This document shows positions 15,890-24,297 of a DNA stretch of 64,000 nt, in pieces; position 1 is the first letter of the stretch, and every line of letters starts with the position of its first letter. The stretch is taken from assembly GCA_040752195.1 (NCBI GenBank), contig JBFMFC010000010.1, forward strand, positions 1 through 64,000, in the 5' to 3' direction. Position numbers and translations under genes: made by a program. The DNA is from DSNY01 sp040752195. GTDB taxonomy: Bacteria; Pseudomonadota; Gammaproteobacteria; Burkholderiales; Burkholderiaceae_F. The notes beneath the pieces are model-generated. The model saw nothing but the letters and a program-made list of their open reading frames with translations. It did no database searches and had not been told where the DNA came from.

Positions 15890-17338
15890 ATGCGAATGCT
15901 CTCGCTCATCACACGTGGCGTACCCGCGCTCCTGCTGACCGGCGCGCTCGGCTTCGTTCCGGCCGGTGCGCAGACGCCGACGGTGCAGTTGCCGGACTTC
16001 ACGACGCTGGTCGAACGTGCGGGCCCGGCGGTGGTCAACATCCGCACGATCGCACGCATCGGCGCCCAGGCGCTGCAGCAGTTCCCAGACCTCGACGAAA
16101 GCGACCCGTTCTACGAGTTCTTCCGCCGGTTTTTCCCGCAACCCGGGCCGCAGCAGCCGCGGCCGCCGCGCGCTCCGCGCGGCGAGCGGGAAGTCCCGCG
16201 CGGCCTGGGCTCGGGCTTCATCATCTCCGCCGACGGCTACGTGATGACGAACCACCACGTCGTCGAAGGCGCCGACGAGATCATCGTCACGCTGCCCGAC
16301 AAGCGCGAGTTCAAGGCCCGGCTGATCGGGTCGGACCGCCGCACCGACGTGGCACTGGTGAAGATCGACGCGACCGGGCTGCCGACCGTGCCGATCGGCG
16401 ATCCCGCGAGGCTGAAGGTCGGCGAATGGGTGATCGCGATCGGCTCGCCGTTCGGTCTCGACAACACGGTCACCGCGGGCATCGTCAGCGCGAAGGGGCG
16501 CGAGACCGGCGACTACCTGCCGTTCATCCAGACCGACGCCGCCGTCAATCCCGGAAACTCGGGCGGCCCGCTCATCAACATGCGCGGCGAAGTCGTCGGC
16601 ATCAACTCGCAGATCTTCACGACTTCGGGCGCGTACGCGGGCATCTCGTTCGCGATCCCCATCGACGAGGCGATGCGCGTTCAGGAGCAGCTGCGGGCGA
16701 CCGGCCGCGTGATCCGCGGGCGCATCGGCGTCGGTATCGACGCGGTGTCGAAGGAACTCGCCGAAGCGCTGGGCCTGCCGAAGCCGCAAGGCGCGCTCGT
16801 CACCCAGGTCGAGCGCGACAGCCCGGCCGAAAAGGCCGGCGTTGAAGCGGGCGACGTGATTCTGCGGTTCGACGGCAAGACGATCGAACGGGCGACGGAT
16901 CTGCCGCGCATCGTCGGCGGCACCAAGCCGGGCAGCAAGGTGACGATGACCGTCTGGCGCAAAGGCACTCAGCGCGACCTGCACGTGACAGTCGGCGAGC
17001 TGCCGGCAGACCGCCCGGTCGCGCGGCGCGGCGAACCCCCGCAGCGCGGCGGCGCCAGCGCCAACGCGCTCGGTCTCGTCGTCTCCGACGTGCCGGCCGA
17101 GCGGCTGAAGGAGCTGCGCATCAGGGGCGCCGTACAGGTCGATTCGGTCGACGGGGCCGCGGCGCGCGCCGGCCTGCGCGCGGGCGACCTGATCGTCGCG
17201 GTCAACAACGTCGAGGTGCAAAACGCCAAGCAGTTCAACGACCTGGTGGCCAAACTCGACCCTAAGCGCAACGTCGCGCTGTTGGTCCGGCGCGGCGACC
17301 AGAGCACGTTCGTGATCATCAAGCCGTCCGACCGGTAG
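15890..17338 (+). CDS. mucD: Periplasmic serine protease MucD/DegP family (Do-like)
   Basis: Protease and chaperone for misfolded envelope proteins. A signal peptide (ending at PAGAQT) is followed by a trypsin-like domain with the triad His123 (TNHHVV), Asp153 (RTDVALVKID) and Ser224 (GNSGGPL). Two PDZ domains follow, at about residues 270-370 and 395-480. The 482-aa size matches MucD/DegQ. Its place at the end of the rpoE operon, as in Pseudomonas and Burkholderia, indicates sigma-E control. rseC, present in E. coli, is absent here. Confidence 0.95.
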   Translation: MRMLSLITRGVPALLLTGALGFVPAGAQTPTVQLPDFTTLVERAGPAVVNIRTIARIGAQALQQFPDLDESDPFYEFFRRFFPQPGPQQPRPPRAPRGEREVPRGLGSGFIISADGYVMTNHHVVEGADEIIVTLPDKREFKARLIGSDRRTDVALVKIDATGLPTVPIGDPARLKVGEWVIAIGSPFGLDNTVTAGIVSAKGRETGDYLPFIQTDAAVNPGNSGGPLINMRGEVVGINSQIFTTSGAYAGISFAIPIDEAMRVQEQLRATGRVIRGRIGVGIDAVSKELAEALGLPKPQGALVTQVERDSPAEKAGVEAGDVILRFDGKTIERATDLPRIVGGTKPGSKVTMTVWRKGTQRDLHVTVGELPADRPVARRGEPPQRGGASANALGLVVSDVPAERLKELRIRGAVQVDSVDGAAARAGLRAGDLIVAVNNVEVQNAKQFNDLVAKLDPKRNVALLVRRGDQSTFVIIKPSDR

Positions 17339-17351
17339 CGAGGCGGCGCGG

Positions 17352-17357
17352 TAGAAT
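17352..17357 (+). promoter_or_regulatory. Candidate -10 element of a lepA promoter
   Basis: TAGAAT followed by CCGCGCCC, just after mucD. The surrounding bases match those before rpmF. No convincing -35 is seen, because the upstream bases are the end of mucD. If used, it would start RNA near 17364 and place the hairpin at 17373-17403 at the very 5' end of lepA mRNA. Confidence 0.4.
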
Positions 17358-17372
17358 CCGCGCCCGGTGGCG

Positions 17373-17403
17373 AAAGGGGGTGCCCCAGGGGTGCACCCCC
17401 TTT
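17373..17403 (+). terminator. Perfect 11-bp hairpin in the mucD-lepA gap
   Basis: Arms AAAGGGGGTGC (17373-17383) and GCACCCCCTTT (17393-17403) pair perfectly around a 9-nt loop. Only a weak T-rich stretch follows (TTTCTATTGGTTTT). It could be the terminator of the rpoE operon, or an attenuator in the lepA leader if the promoter at 17352 is used. The inner bases can also form a competing GGGGTG/CACCCC pairing. Confidence 0.5.
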
Positions 17404-17492
17404 CTATTGGTTTTCCGCCCCCCCAACGTCCGGGACTCGACACCCGATCCCGACCGGCCGCGCCAGCGAGGCGGCGCCCGGTCGCAACCGCG

Positions 17493-19286
17493 ATGCAGCA
17501 CATCCGTAACTTTTCGATCATCGCCCACATCGATCACGGCAAGTCGACGCTGGCGGACCGGCTGATCCAGCGCTGCGGCGGACTGTCGGATCGCGAGATG
17601 GAGGAGCAGGTGCTCGACTCGATGGCGCTCGAGCGCGAGCGCGGCATCACGATCAAGGCCCAGACCGCGACGCTCGAGTACACGGCGGCCGACGGCCGCG
17701 TCTACGAATTGAACCTGATCGACACGCCGGGCCACGTCGACTTTTCGTACGAAGTCAGCCGCTCGCTGTCGGCCTGCGAAGGTGCGCTGTTGGTGGTGGA
17801 CGCCTCGCAGGGTGTCGAGGCGCAGACCGTGGCCAACTGCTACACCGCCATCGAGCTGGGCGTGGAGGTGCTGCCGGTCCTGAACAAGATGGACCTGCCG
17901 CAAGCCGATCCCGAGCAGGCGATCGCCGAGATCGAGGACGTGATCGGTATCGACGCGCACGACGCGATCCTCGCCAGCGCCAAGACCGGGATGGGTGTGG
18001 ACGAGATCCTCGAACGGATCATCGAGCGCGTGCCGCCGCCAAAAGGCGATCCGGCGGCGCCGCTGCAGGCGCTGATCATCGATTCGTGGTTCGACAACTA
18101 TGTCGGCGTCGTGATGCTGGTGCGGGTGGTCAACGGCGTGCTCCGGCCGAAGGACAGGATCCTGCTGATGGCCACCGGCGCGGCGCATCTGGTCGAACAG
18201 GTCGGCGTCTTCACGCCCAAGTCCAGGCAGCGCGAGCAACTGACTGCGGGCGAAGTCGGTTTCGTGATCGCCGGCATCAAGGAGCTGCGCGACGCGCGCG
18301 TCGGCGATACCGTCACGCACGAGCGCAAGCCTGCGCCCGCGCCGTTGCCCGGCTTCAAGGAGGTCAAGCCGCAAGTGTTCGCCGGTTTGTACCCGGTCGA
18401 GGCCAACCAGTACGAGGCGCTGCGCGACGCGCTGACGAAACTTCAGCTCAACGACGCGGCGCTGCACTTCGAGCCGGAGGTGTCGCAGGCGCTCGGCTTC
18501 GGGTTCCGCTGCGGCTTCCTCGGGCTGCTGCACATGGACATCGTGCAGGAGCGGCTCGAGCGCGAGTACGACATGGATCTCATCACGACCGCGCCTTCGG
18601 TCGTCTACGAAGTGCTGCTGCGCGACGGCACGGTCGTTGCGGTCGAGAACCCGTCGAAGATGCCCGATCCGGCCAAGATCGAGGAGATCCGCGAGCCGAT
18701 CGTCACGGTGACGATCTTCGTTCCGCAGGAGTACGTGGGCCCGGTGATGACGTTGTGCACGGGCAAGCGCGGCGTGCAAAAGGATCTCACCTACCACAGC
18801 CGGCACGTTCACCTGACCTACGAGCTGCCCCTGGCGGAGATCGTGCTCGACTTCTTCGACAAGCTGAAGTCGGTTTCGCGCGGCTACGCGTCGATGGACT
18901 ACGAGTTCAAGGAGTATCGAGCTGCCGACGTCGTCAAGGTCGACATGCTGATCAACGGCGAGCGCGTCGATGCACTGTCGGTGATCGTTCACCGCAGCAA
19001 CGCGCAGCACCGCGGCCGCGAGATCGCCGCCAAGATGCGCGAGATCATCCCGCGCCAGATGTACGACGTCGCCATCCAGGCCGCGATCGGCGCCAACATC
19101 ATCGCGCGCGAGAACGTCAAGGCGCTGCGCAAGAACGTGCTGGCCAAGTGCTACGGCGGCGACATCACGCGCAAGAAAAAACTGCTCGAAAAGCAGAAAG
19201 CCGGCAAGAAGCGGATGAAGCAGGTCGGAACGGTCGAGATTCCGCAGGAAGCCTTCCTGGCGATCCTTCAGGTTGAGGACAAATGA
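17493..19286 (+). CDS. lepA: Elongation factor 4 (LepA), translational GTPase
   Basis: Ribosome-associated GTPase that helps translation under stress and 30S maturation. G1 is AHIDHGKST near residue 10, then DTPGHVDF (G3) and NKMDLP (G4); the C-terminal domain has the LepA-specific CYGGDITRKKKLLEKQK. The start MQHIRNFS at 17493 yields 597 aa, near the 599 aa of E. coli; the upstream in-frame GTG at 17367 would translate through the hairpin and is rejected. Its stop forms ATGA with lepB, as in E. coli. Confidence 0.97.
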   Translation: MQHIRNFSIIAHIDHGKSTLADRLIQRCGGLSDREMEEQVLDSMALERERGITIKAQTATLEYTAADGRVYELNLIDTPGHVDFSYEVSRSLSACEGALLVVDASQGVEAQTVANCYTAIELGVEVLPVLNKMDLPQADPEQAIAEIEDVIGIDAHDAILASAKTGMGVDEILERIIERVPPPKGDPAAPLQALIIDSWFDNYVGVVMLVRVVNGVLRPKDRILLMATGAAHLVEQVGVFTPKSRQREQLTAGEVGFVIAGIKELRDARVGDTVTHERKPAPAPLPGFKEVKPQVFAGLYPVEANQYEALRDALTKLQLNDAALHFEPEVSQALGFGFRCGFLGLLHMDIVQERLEREYDMDLITTAPSVVYEVLLRDGTVVAVENPSKMPDPAKIEEIREPIVTVTIFVPQEYVGPVMTLCTGKRGVQKDLTYHSRHVHLTYELPLAEIVLDFFDKLKSVSRGYASMDYEFKEYRAADVVKVDMLINGERVDALSVIVHRSNAQHRGREIAAKMREIIPRQMYDVAIQAAIGANIIARENVKALRKNVLAKCYGGDITRKKKLLEKQKAGKKRMKQVGTVEIPQEAFLAILQVEDK

Positions 19287-20170
19287 ACTTCGCGTTGATC
19301 CTGTTCGTCCTGCTCGTCTTCAGCTTCGTCATGTGGTTGATCGACGTGCTGTGGCTGAAGAAGCGCCGCGAACGAGCCGCCGAGATCGCGCTGACCGCGT
19401 TCGACGCGCACGCGAAGAGCCGCGGCGGCGACGAGCGCGCGCTCGCCGCCGAACGCGTGCTGCTGGTCGAGAGGTTGACGCGCCGGCCGTGGTACATGGA
19501 ATACACGGCGAGCTTCTTCCCGGTGATCCTGCTCGTGTTCGTGCTGCGCTCGTTCCTGTTCGAGCCGTTCCGCATCCCCTCGGGATCGATGATCCCGACG
19601 CTGCAGATCGGCGATCTCATCCTGGTCAACAAGTACCAGTACGGAATCCGGCTGCCGATCGTCAACAAGAAGATCGTGCCGATCGGCGATCCGCAGCGCG
19701 GCGACGTGATCGTCTTCCGCTTTCCGCACAATCCGGCGCAGGACTACATCAAGCGCGTTGTCGGCCTGCCCGGCGATCGCGTCGACTACCGCGGCAAGCA
19801 GTTGTTCATCAACGGCGTGCCGGTTCCGACGAAGCCGGTCGGGCGCTATTTCGAGGAAGGGCGCGTCCAGTACTACGCGCTGTACATCGAAAAACTCGGC
19901 GCGGTCGAACACCGGATCATCGTCAACGAGGGGCCGAGCATGCCTCCGATGCGGGGGTTTCAGCACACGCATCCGAACGCCTGCGACTACACCGCCGATG
20001 GCGTCAGTTGCACGGTGCCTGCCGGCCATTACTTCGTGATGGGCGACAATCGCGACAACAGCGAGGACAGCCGCTATTGGGGTTTCGTTCCGGACGAGAA
20101 TATTGTCGGCCGCGCCTTTTTCATCTGGATGAATTTTGGCAATATGAGCCGGATCGGTAGTTTCCATTGA
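19283..20170 (+). CDS. lepB: Signal peptidase I
   Basis: Inner-membrane protease that removes signal peptides from Sec and Tat substrates. Two N-terminal membrane segments lie at about residues 3-22 and 78-95. The Ser/Lys dyad is Ser102 (PSGSMIPTL) and Lys157 (DYIKRVVGLPGD). The box E motif GDNRDNSEDSRYWG is near the C-terminus. Length 295 aa fits. It sits in the conserved lepA-lepB-rnc-era order. Confidence 0.96.
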   Translation: MNFALILFVLLVFSFVMWLIDVLWLKKRRERAAEIALTAFDAHAKSRGGDERALAAERVLLVERLTRRPWYMEYTASFFPVILLVFVLRSFLFEPFRIPSGSMIPTLQIGDLILVNKYQYGIRLPIVNKKIVPIGDPQRGDVIVFRFPHNPAQDYIKRVVGLPGDRVDYRGKQLFINGVPVPTKPVGRYFEEGRVQYYALYIEKLGAVEHRIIVNEGPSMPPMRGFQHTHPNACDYTADGVSCTVPAGHYFVMGDNRDNSEDSRYWGFVPDENIVGRAFFIWMNFGNMSRIGSFH

Positions 20171-20187
20171 AAATCATGGGGATGCGT

Positions 20188-20568
20188 ATGAGAGGGCACG
20201 TCGGAGGACGGCAGCGCGGCTTGAGCCTCGTCGGGCTCCTGTTCATCGGGCTGATCGTCGTGGCGCTGTTGATGCTGGGCGCCAAGCTGGTGCCTGCGGT
20301 CGTCGAGTACATCGCCATCGAGCGCGCGGTGCAGAAGATCAAGAACGAGGCCAACACCGTCGCCGAGATCCGCGCGGCATTCGACCGCCACGCGACGATC
20401 GACGACATCAAGTCGATCACCAGCCGCGATCTGGACATCACCAAGGAGGGCGACCGAATCGTGATCTCCTACGCGTACACCTACAACGTGCCGATCCTCG
20501 ACAACGTCCGCCTGGTGATCGACTTCTCCGGTACGACGCGCGATCGGACGACGAAGGTGGTTCCGTGA
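20188..20568 (+). CDS. DUF4845 protein with prepilin-like N-terminus
   Basis: Conserved betaproteobacterial protein of unknown function, between lepB and rnc. A short basic leader (RQRG) is followed by LSLVGLLFIGLIVVALLMLG, one membrane helix, and a soluble domain of about 90 aa. The leader-helix layout resembles type IV prepilins (G, then a hydrophobic helix), but the usual Glu at position 5 is Gly here. The ATG at 20188 is chosen because GGGGA lies 5 nt upstream; ATG at 20176 or 20182 and TTG at 20167 are in-frame alternatives. Confidence 0.82.
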   Translation: MRGHVGGRQRGLSLVGLLFIGLIVVALLMLGAKLVPAVVEYIAIERAVQKIKNEANTVAEIRAAFDRHATIDDIKSITSRDLDITKEGDRIVISYAYTYNVPILDNVRLVIDFSGTTRDRTTKVVP

Positions 20569-20592
20569 CCCACCCAGCCGGAGGCCCCGCGC

Positions 20593-21399
20593 ATGGAACT
20601 TGCGGCGCTTGAAGAGCGCCTGGGCTACCGCTTCACGAACCGGGCGCTGCTGGAGCAGGCCGTCACGCATCGCAGTCACGGCGCCGTGCACAACGAGCGG
20701 CTCGAGTTTCTCGGCGACGCGGTGCTGAACTGCACCATCGCGCAACTGCTGTACCAGAAGTACGCGCGGCTGAACGAAGGCGATCTGTCGCGGCTGCGCG
20801 CCAACCTCGTCAAGCAGTCGTCGCTCGCGGACATCGCCGAAAAGCTCGGCCTGTCGGAGTTCCTGCGGCTGGGTGAAGGGGAGATGAAAAGCGGCGGCTT
20901 CCGGCGCCCTTCGATCCTCGCCGACACGATGGAAGCGGCCTTCGGCGCGGTTTTCGTCGACGGCGGCTTCGACGCCGCGCGCGACGTGATCACGCGCCTG
21001 TTCGAGCCGGTGCTCAAGCACGTCGACCCGAAGACGCTCGGCAAGGACAGCAAGACGCTCCTGCAGGAGTTTCTGCAGGGCAAGCGGCTGCCGCTGCCGG
21101 TGTACACGGTCGTCGAAACGCGCGGCGCCGCGCACAACCAGGAGTTCGAGGTCGAGTGCTCGATCCCGAAGCTGGAGATCAGCGTGCGCGGGACCGGCCG
21201 CAGCCGGCGCGCCGCAGAACAGTCCGCGGCAAAGCAGGCGTTCGAGGGCGCGCAGGCGGTCCTGCAGGCGGCGCGCCGCGCCAAGCGCAAGGCCGCCGGC
21301 AGCGAGGGTGAGGCCGCTGCGCGCGGCGGCGAATCCGCCGCCGCCGTCGCGCCGGCGGAAGCGGCGCCGGCCGCGGACCGTTCCGAACCCGCGGGCTGA
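20593..21399 (+). CDS. rnc: Ribonuclease III
   Basis: Double-strand-specific endoribonuclease that processes rRNA precursors and regulates mRNAs. The catalytic signature NERLEFLGDAVL has Glu38 and Asp42, and a second acidic cluster DTMEAAFGAVFVDGG follows near 115. A double-stranded-RNA-binding domain lies at about 155-225. The C-terminal 40 residues are an Ala/Glu/Lys-rich extension not needed in E. coli RNase III (226 aa). GGAGG stands 9 nt before the start. It precedes era, as in most proteobacteria. Confidence 0.96.
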   Translation: MELAALEERLGYRFTNRALLEQAVTHRSHGAVHNERLEFLGDAVLNCTIAQLLYQKYARLNEGDLSRLRANLVKQSSLADIAEKLGLSEFLRLGEGEMKSGGFRRPSILADTMEAAFGAVFVDGGFDAARDVITRLFEPVLKHVDPKTLGKDSKTLLQEFLQGKRLPLPVYTVVETRGAAHNQEFEVECSIPKLEISVRGTGRSRRAAEQSAAKQAFEGAQAVLQAARRAKRKAAGSEGEAAARGGESAAAVAPAEAAPAADRSEPAG

Positions 21400-21407
21400 G
21401 TTTCGCC

Positions 21408-22328
21408 ATGGGTGCTGCGGAAGCGGGTCCGGGGACGCGCACGGGGTTCGTGGCGATCGTCGGCCGGCCCAACGTCGGCAAGTCGACACTGCTCAACGCC
21501 CTGGTCGGCGAACACGTCTCGATCACTTCGCGCAAGCCGCAGACCACGCGCCATCGCGTGTTGGGCGTGTTGACGCAAACGGCCGACACGCAGCCCGTGC
21601 GTCAGTTCATCTTTGTCGATACGCCGGGGTTTCAACTCAGGCACAAGTCGCTGCTGACGCGGCGCATGAACGAGACGGTGCGCGCGGCGCTCGCCGAGGT
21701 CGACGCGATCGTGCTCGTGATCGACGCGCGCGGCTGGACCGCGGAGGACGAGACCGTGCTCGCGCTGCTGCCGCGCGGACGCGGCAATGTGGTGCTCGCC
21801 ATCAACAAGACCGACGAACTGGCGGACCGCGGCGCCTTGCTGCCGCTGCTGGCGTCGTCCGCACAGCGGTTTGCCTTCGCCGCGCTCGTGCCGATCAGCG
21901 CCGAGAAGGCGTGGCAGCTCGACGATCTGCTCGCCGAGGTCGGCAAGCTGCTGCCGGAAGGCGAGCCGCTCTTTGACGCCGACCAGTTCACCGACCGCAG
22001 CGTGCGCTTTCTCGCCGCCGAGCTGATCCGCGAAAAGGCGTTCCGGCTGCTCGGCGACGAGTTGCCGTACGGGCTGACCGTGACGATCGACCGCTGGGAC
22101 GAAAGCGAAGGGCGCGCGGTGATCGCTGCGACGCTGGTGGTGGACCGGGATTCGCACAAGCCGATCGTCATCGGCGCGGGCGGAGCCAAGCTGCGCGAGA
22201 TCGGCCGGCTCGCGCGGATCGACATCGAGCGGCTCGTCGGCAAGCCGGTGTTTCTGGAGACGCACGTGCGCGTGCGACGCGGCTGGAGCGACGACGAGCA
22301 CGCGCTGAAGCAGTTCGGCTATGAGTGA
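21408..22328 (+). CDS. era: GTPase Era
   Basis: Ras-like GTPase essential for 16S rRNA maturation and 30S assembly. G1 is GRPNVGKST near residue 20, G3 DTPGF, and G4 NKTDEL; the Era-specific sequestered loop SITSRKPQTTRHR follows G1. A C-terminal KH domain with IVIGAGGAKLREIG binds the 3' end of 16S rRNA. Length 306 aa is normal. It overlaps recO by 8 nt. Confidence 0.97.
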   Translation: MGAAEAGPGTRTGFVAIVGRPNVGKSTLLNALVGEHVSITSRKPQTTRHRVLGVLTQTADTQPVRQFIFVDTPGFQLRHKSLLTRRMNETVRAALAEVDAIVLVIDARGWTAEDETVLALLPRGRGNVVLAINKTDELADRGALLPLLASSAQRFAFAALVPISAEKAWQLDDLLAEVGKLLPEGEPLFDADQFTDRSVRFLAAELIREKAFRLLGDELPYGLTVTIDRWDESEGRAVIAATLVVDRDSHKPIVIGAGGAKLREIGRLARIDIERLVGKPVFLETHVRVRRGWSDDEHALKQFGYE

Positions 22329-23112
22329 GGCGATCGTTGTGCCGCGGCCGGCGGCGCGCCCGCGGCGCGCAAACGAAGCGCGCGTCGACCTGCAGCCCGG
22401 TTTCGTGCTGCATGCGTACCCGTGGCGCGAGACGAGCCAGATCGTCGAGGTGCTGACGCGCGATTTCGGCCGGGTCGCGCTGGTTGCGCGCGGCGCCAAG
22501 CGGCCGACGTCGCAGTTCCGCGGACTGCTCGTGCCGTTCTGCCCGCTCGCGCTGTCGTGGAGCGGTCGCAACGAAGTCAAGTCGCTCGTGCGCGCCGAAT
22601 GGTGCGGCGGGCTCGCGCCGCTGCGCGGCGACTCGCTGCTCGCGGCGTTCTATCTGAACGAGCTGCTGGTGCGGCTGGTCGCGCGGGGCGATCCGCACGA
22701 GGGATTGTTCGCGAGCTACGTCCACGCGCTGCACGTGCTCGCCGGCGACACGAACGGCGGTGCCGACCGCCAGGCCGCGCTGCGCGGGTTCGAACTCGAT
22801 CTGCTGCGCGAGACAGGCTACGCGCCCGCGTTCGACCGCTGCAGCGACGGTGAGCCGATCGACGCCGCGGCGCGCTATCGCATCGACGGACAGCGCGGCG
22901 TGACACGCGTGGCGGCGGCCGGCGCGTACGATCCGGCGTCCCCCGAGCTGCAGATCAGCGGCGCGACGGTGCTGGCGCTCGCGCAGCGCAACTTCAGCGA
23001 CCCGCGCGCGGCGAGCGAAGCGAAAGTCGTGCTGCGACATCTGATTCGCTACCATCTGAACGGCAAACCGTTGAACACACGGCGCATCCTGCAGGACCTC
23101 AGAGAGCTGTGA
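22321..23112 (+). CDS. recO: DNA repair protein RecO
   Basis: Recombination mediator that works with RecR to load RecA at gaps. The N-terminal OB-fold has GFVLHAYPWRETSQIVEVLTRDFGRVALVARGAKR; the latter phrase is spread over residues 26-60 and is typical. The helical C-terminal domain includes FELDLLRETGYAP near 158. At 263 aa it is a usual size. The first 20 residues are a poorly conserved basic extension. It overlaps era and precedes pdxJ by 16 nt. Confidence 0.93.
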   Translation: MSEAIVVPRPAARPRRANEARVDLQPGFVLHAYPWRETSQIVEVLTRDFGRVALVARGAKRPTSQFRGLLVPFCPLALSWSGRNEVKSLVRAEWCGGLAPLRGDSLLAAFYLNELLVRLVARGDPHEGLFASYVHALHVLAGDTNGGADRQAALRGFELDLLRETGYAPAFDRCSDGEPIDAAARYRIDGQRGVTRVAAAGAYDPASPELQISGATVLALAQRNFSDPRAASEAKVVLRHLIRYHLNGKPLNTRRILQDLREL

Positions 23113-23128
23113 GCGCCGCCCCGACCCG

Positions 23129-23887
23129 ATGACCAAGCTCAGCGTCAACCTCAACAAGGTCGCCCTGCTGCGAAACACGCGCACGATCGGCATTCCAAGC
23201 GTCACGCACGCGGCCACGCTCGTGCTCGAGGCCGGCGCCGACGGGGTCACCGTGCATCCTCGTCCGGACGGGCGCCATGTGCGCGCGCCGGACGTCGCCG
23301 AGCTGGCCGAACTGCTGAAGCGCTGGCCGGCGGCCGAATTCAACATCGAAGGCAATCCGTTTCATGGGCTGATGCAGTTCGTGCGGCAGGTCCGACCGCA
23401 CCAGTGCACTTTCGTACCCGACGAGACCGGCGCGTTCACGTCCGACCACGGGTGGAGCCTGCCGGCCGATGCCGAAAGGCTGCGACCGTTCATCGATGAG
23501 GCGCGTGCGCTGGGCGTGCGCGTCAGTCTCTTCATGGATCCGGAGCCGGCGGCAATGCAGCACGCGAAAGCCGCCGGCGCGGATCGCGTCGAGCTCTATA
23601 CGGAGCCGTACGCGCGCGCATGGGGAAGCGCCGAACAGGGCGCCGTGCTGAAGCGCTATGCCGACGCGGCGCGTGCCGCGCTGGCGGCGGGATTGGGCGT
23701 CAACGCGGGCCACGACCTGAACCGACACAACCTGGCCGACTTCCTGATCGCCGTGCCGGGCGTGGCCGAGGTGTCGATCGGCCATGCGCTGATCGCCGAT
23801 GCGCTCGAATTCGGGCTCGCCGCGACCGTCCGGATGTACCAGGCCGAGATCCGCCGCGCCGGCGCGGCACTGCGGGAAACGCGGTGA
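23129..23887 (+). CDS. pdxJ: Pyridoxine 5'-phosphate synthase
   Basis: Condenses 3-amino-2-oxopropyl phosphate with deoxyxylulose phosphate to give pyridoxine 5'-phosphate. Signature parts are SVNLNKVALLRNTR at the N-terminus, HPRPDGRHV near 48, FVPDE and SDHGW near 100, and NAGHDLN near 195. At 252 aa it is normal. The stop overlaps the GTG start of acpS, the usual partner. Confidence 0.96.
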   Translation: MTKLSVNLNKVALLRNTRTIGIPSVTHAATLVLEAGADGVTVHPRPDGRHVRAPDVAELAELLKRWPAAEFNIEGNPFHGLMQFVRQVRPHQCTFVPDETGAFTSDHGWSLPADAERLRPFIDEARALGVRVSLFMDPEPAAMQHAKAAGADRVELYTEPYARAWGSAEQGAVLKRYADAARAALAAGLGVNAGHDLNRHNLADFLIAVPGVAEVSIGHALIADALEFGLAATVRMYQAEIRRAGAALRETR

Positions 23888-24285
23888 TCTACGGGGTCGG
23901 CACCGACCTGATCGAAATCGAGCGGATCGCGCAGGCGCAAGCGCGCTTCGGAGAACGTTTCGCGCAACGCATCCTGGGGCCGCAGGAGCTGCAGCGGTTC
24001 GCGGCGCGCGCGCGCCGCTCGCCGCAGCGCGGGGTTGCCTACCTTGCCACGCGCTTTGCAGCGAAGGAAGCGATCTCCAAGGCGCTCGGGCTCGGCATGC
24101 GTCTGCCGATGAGCTGGCGCGCGGTCGAGATCGTCAACGCGCCGTCGGGCCGGCCGCTGGCGGTCGCAAACGGCGAGCTGGCGCGCTTTCTGCAGGCGCG
24201 CCGGCTGCGGGTACACGTCTCGGTGACCGACGAGCGGACGCTGGCGATGGCGTACGCTGTGGCCGAGACCGCAGACCAGGAATGA
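23884..24285 (+). CDS. acpS: Holo-ACP synthase
   Basis: Transfers phosphopantetheine from CoA to Ser37 of the ACP encoded at 11608. The metal-binding signature is GVGTDLIEIERI (Asp8), followed by RFAAKEAISKALG near residue 54. At 133 aa it is normal. The start is GTG, overlapping the pdxJ stop (GTGA). Confidence 0.95.
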   Translation: MIYGVGTDLIEIERIAQAQARFGERFAQRILGPQELQRFAARARRSPQRGVAYLATRFAAKEAISKALGLGMRLPMSWRAVEIVNAPSGRPLAVANGELARFLQARRLRVHVSVTDERTLAMAYAVAETADQE

Positions 24286-24297
24286 CGGAGGACAGCG

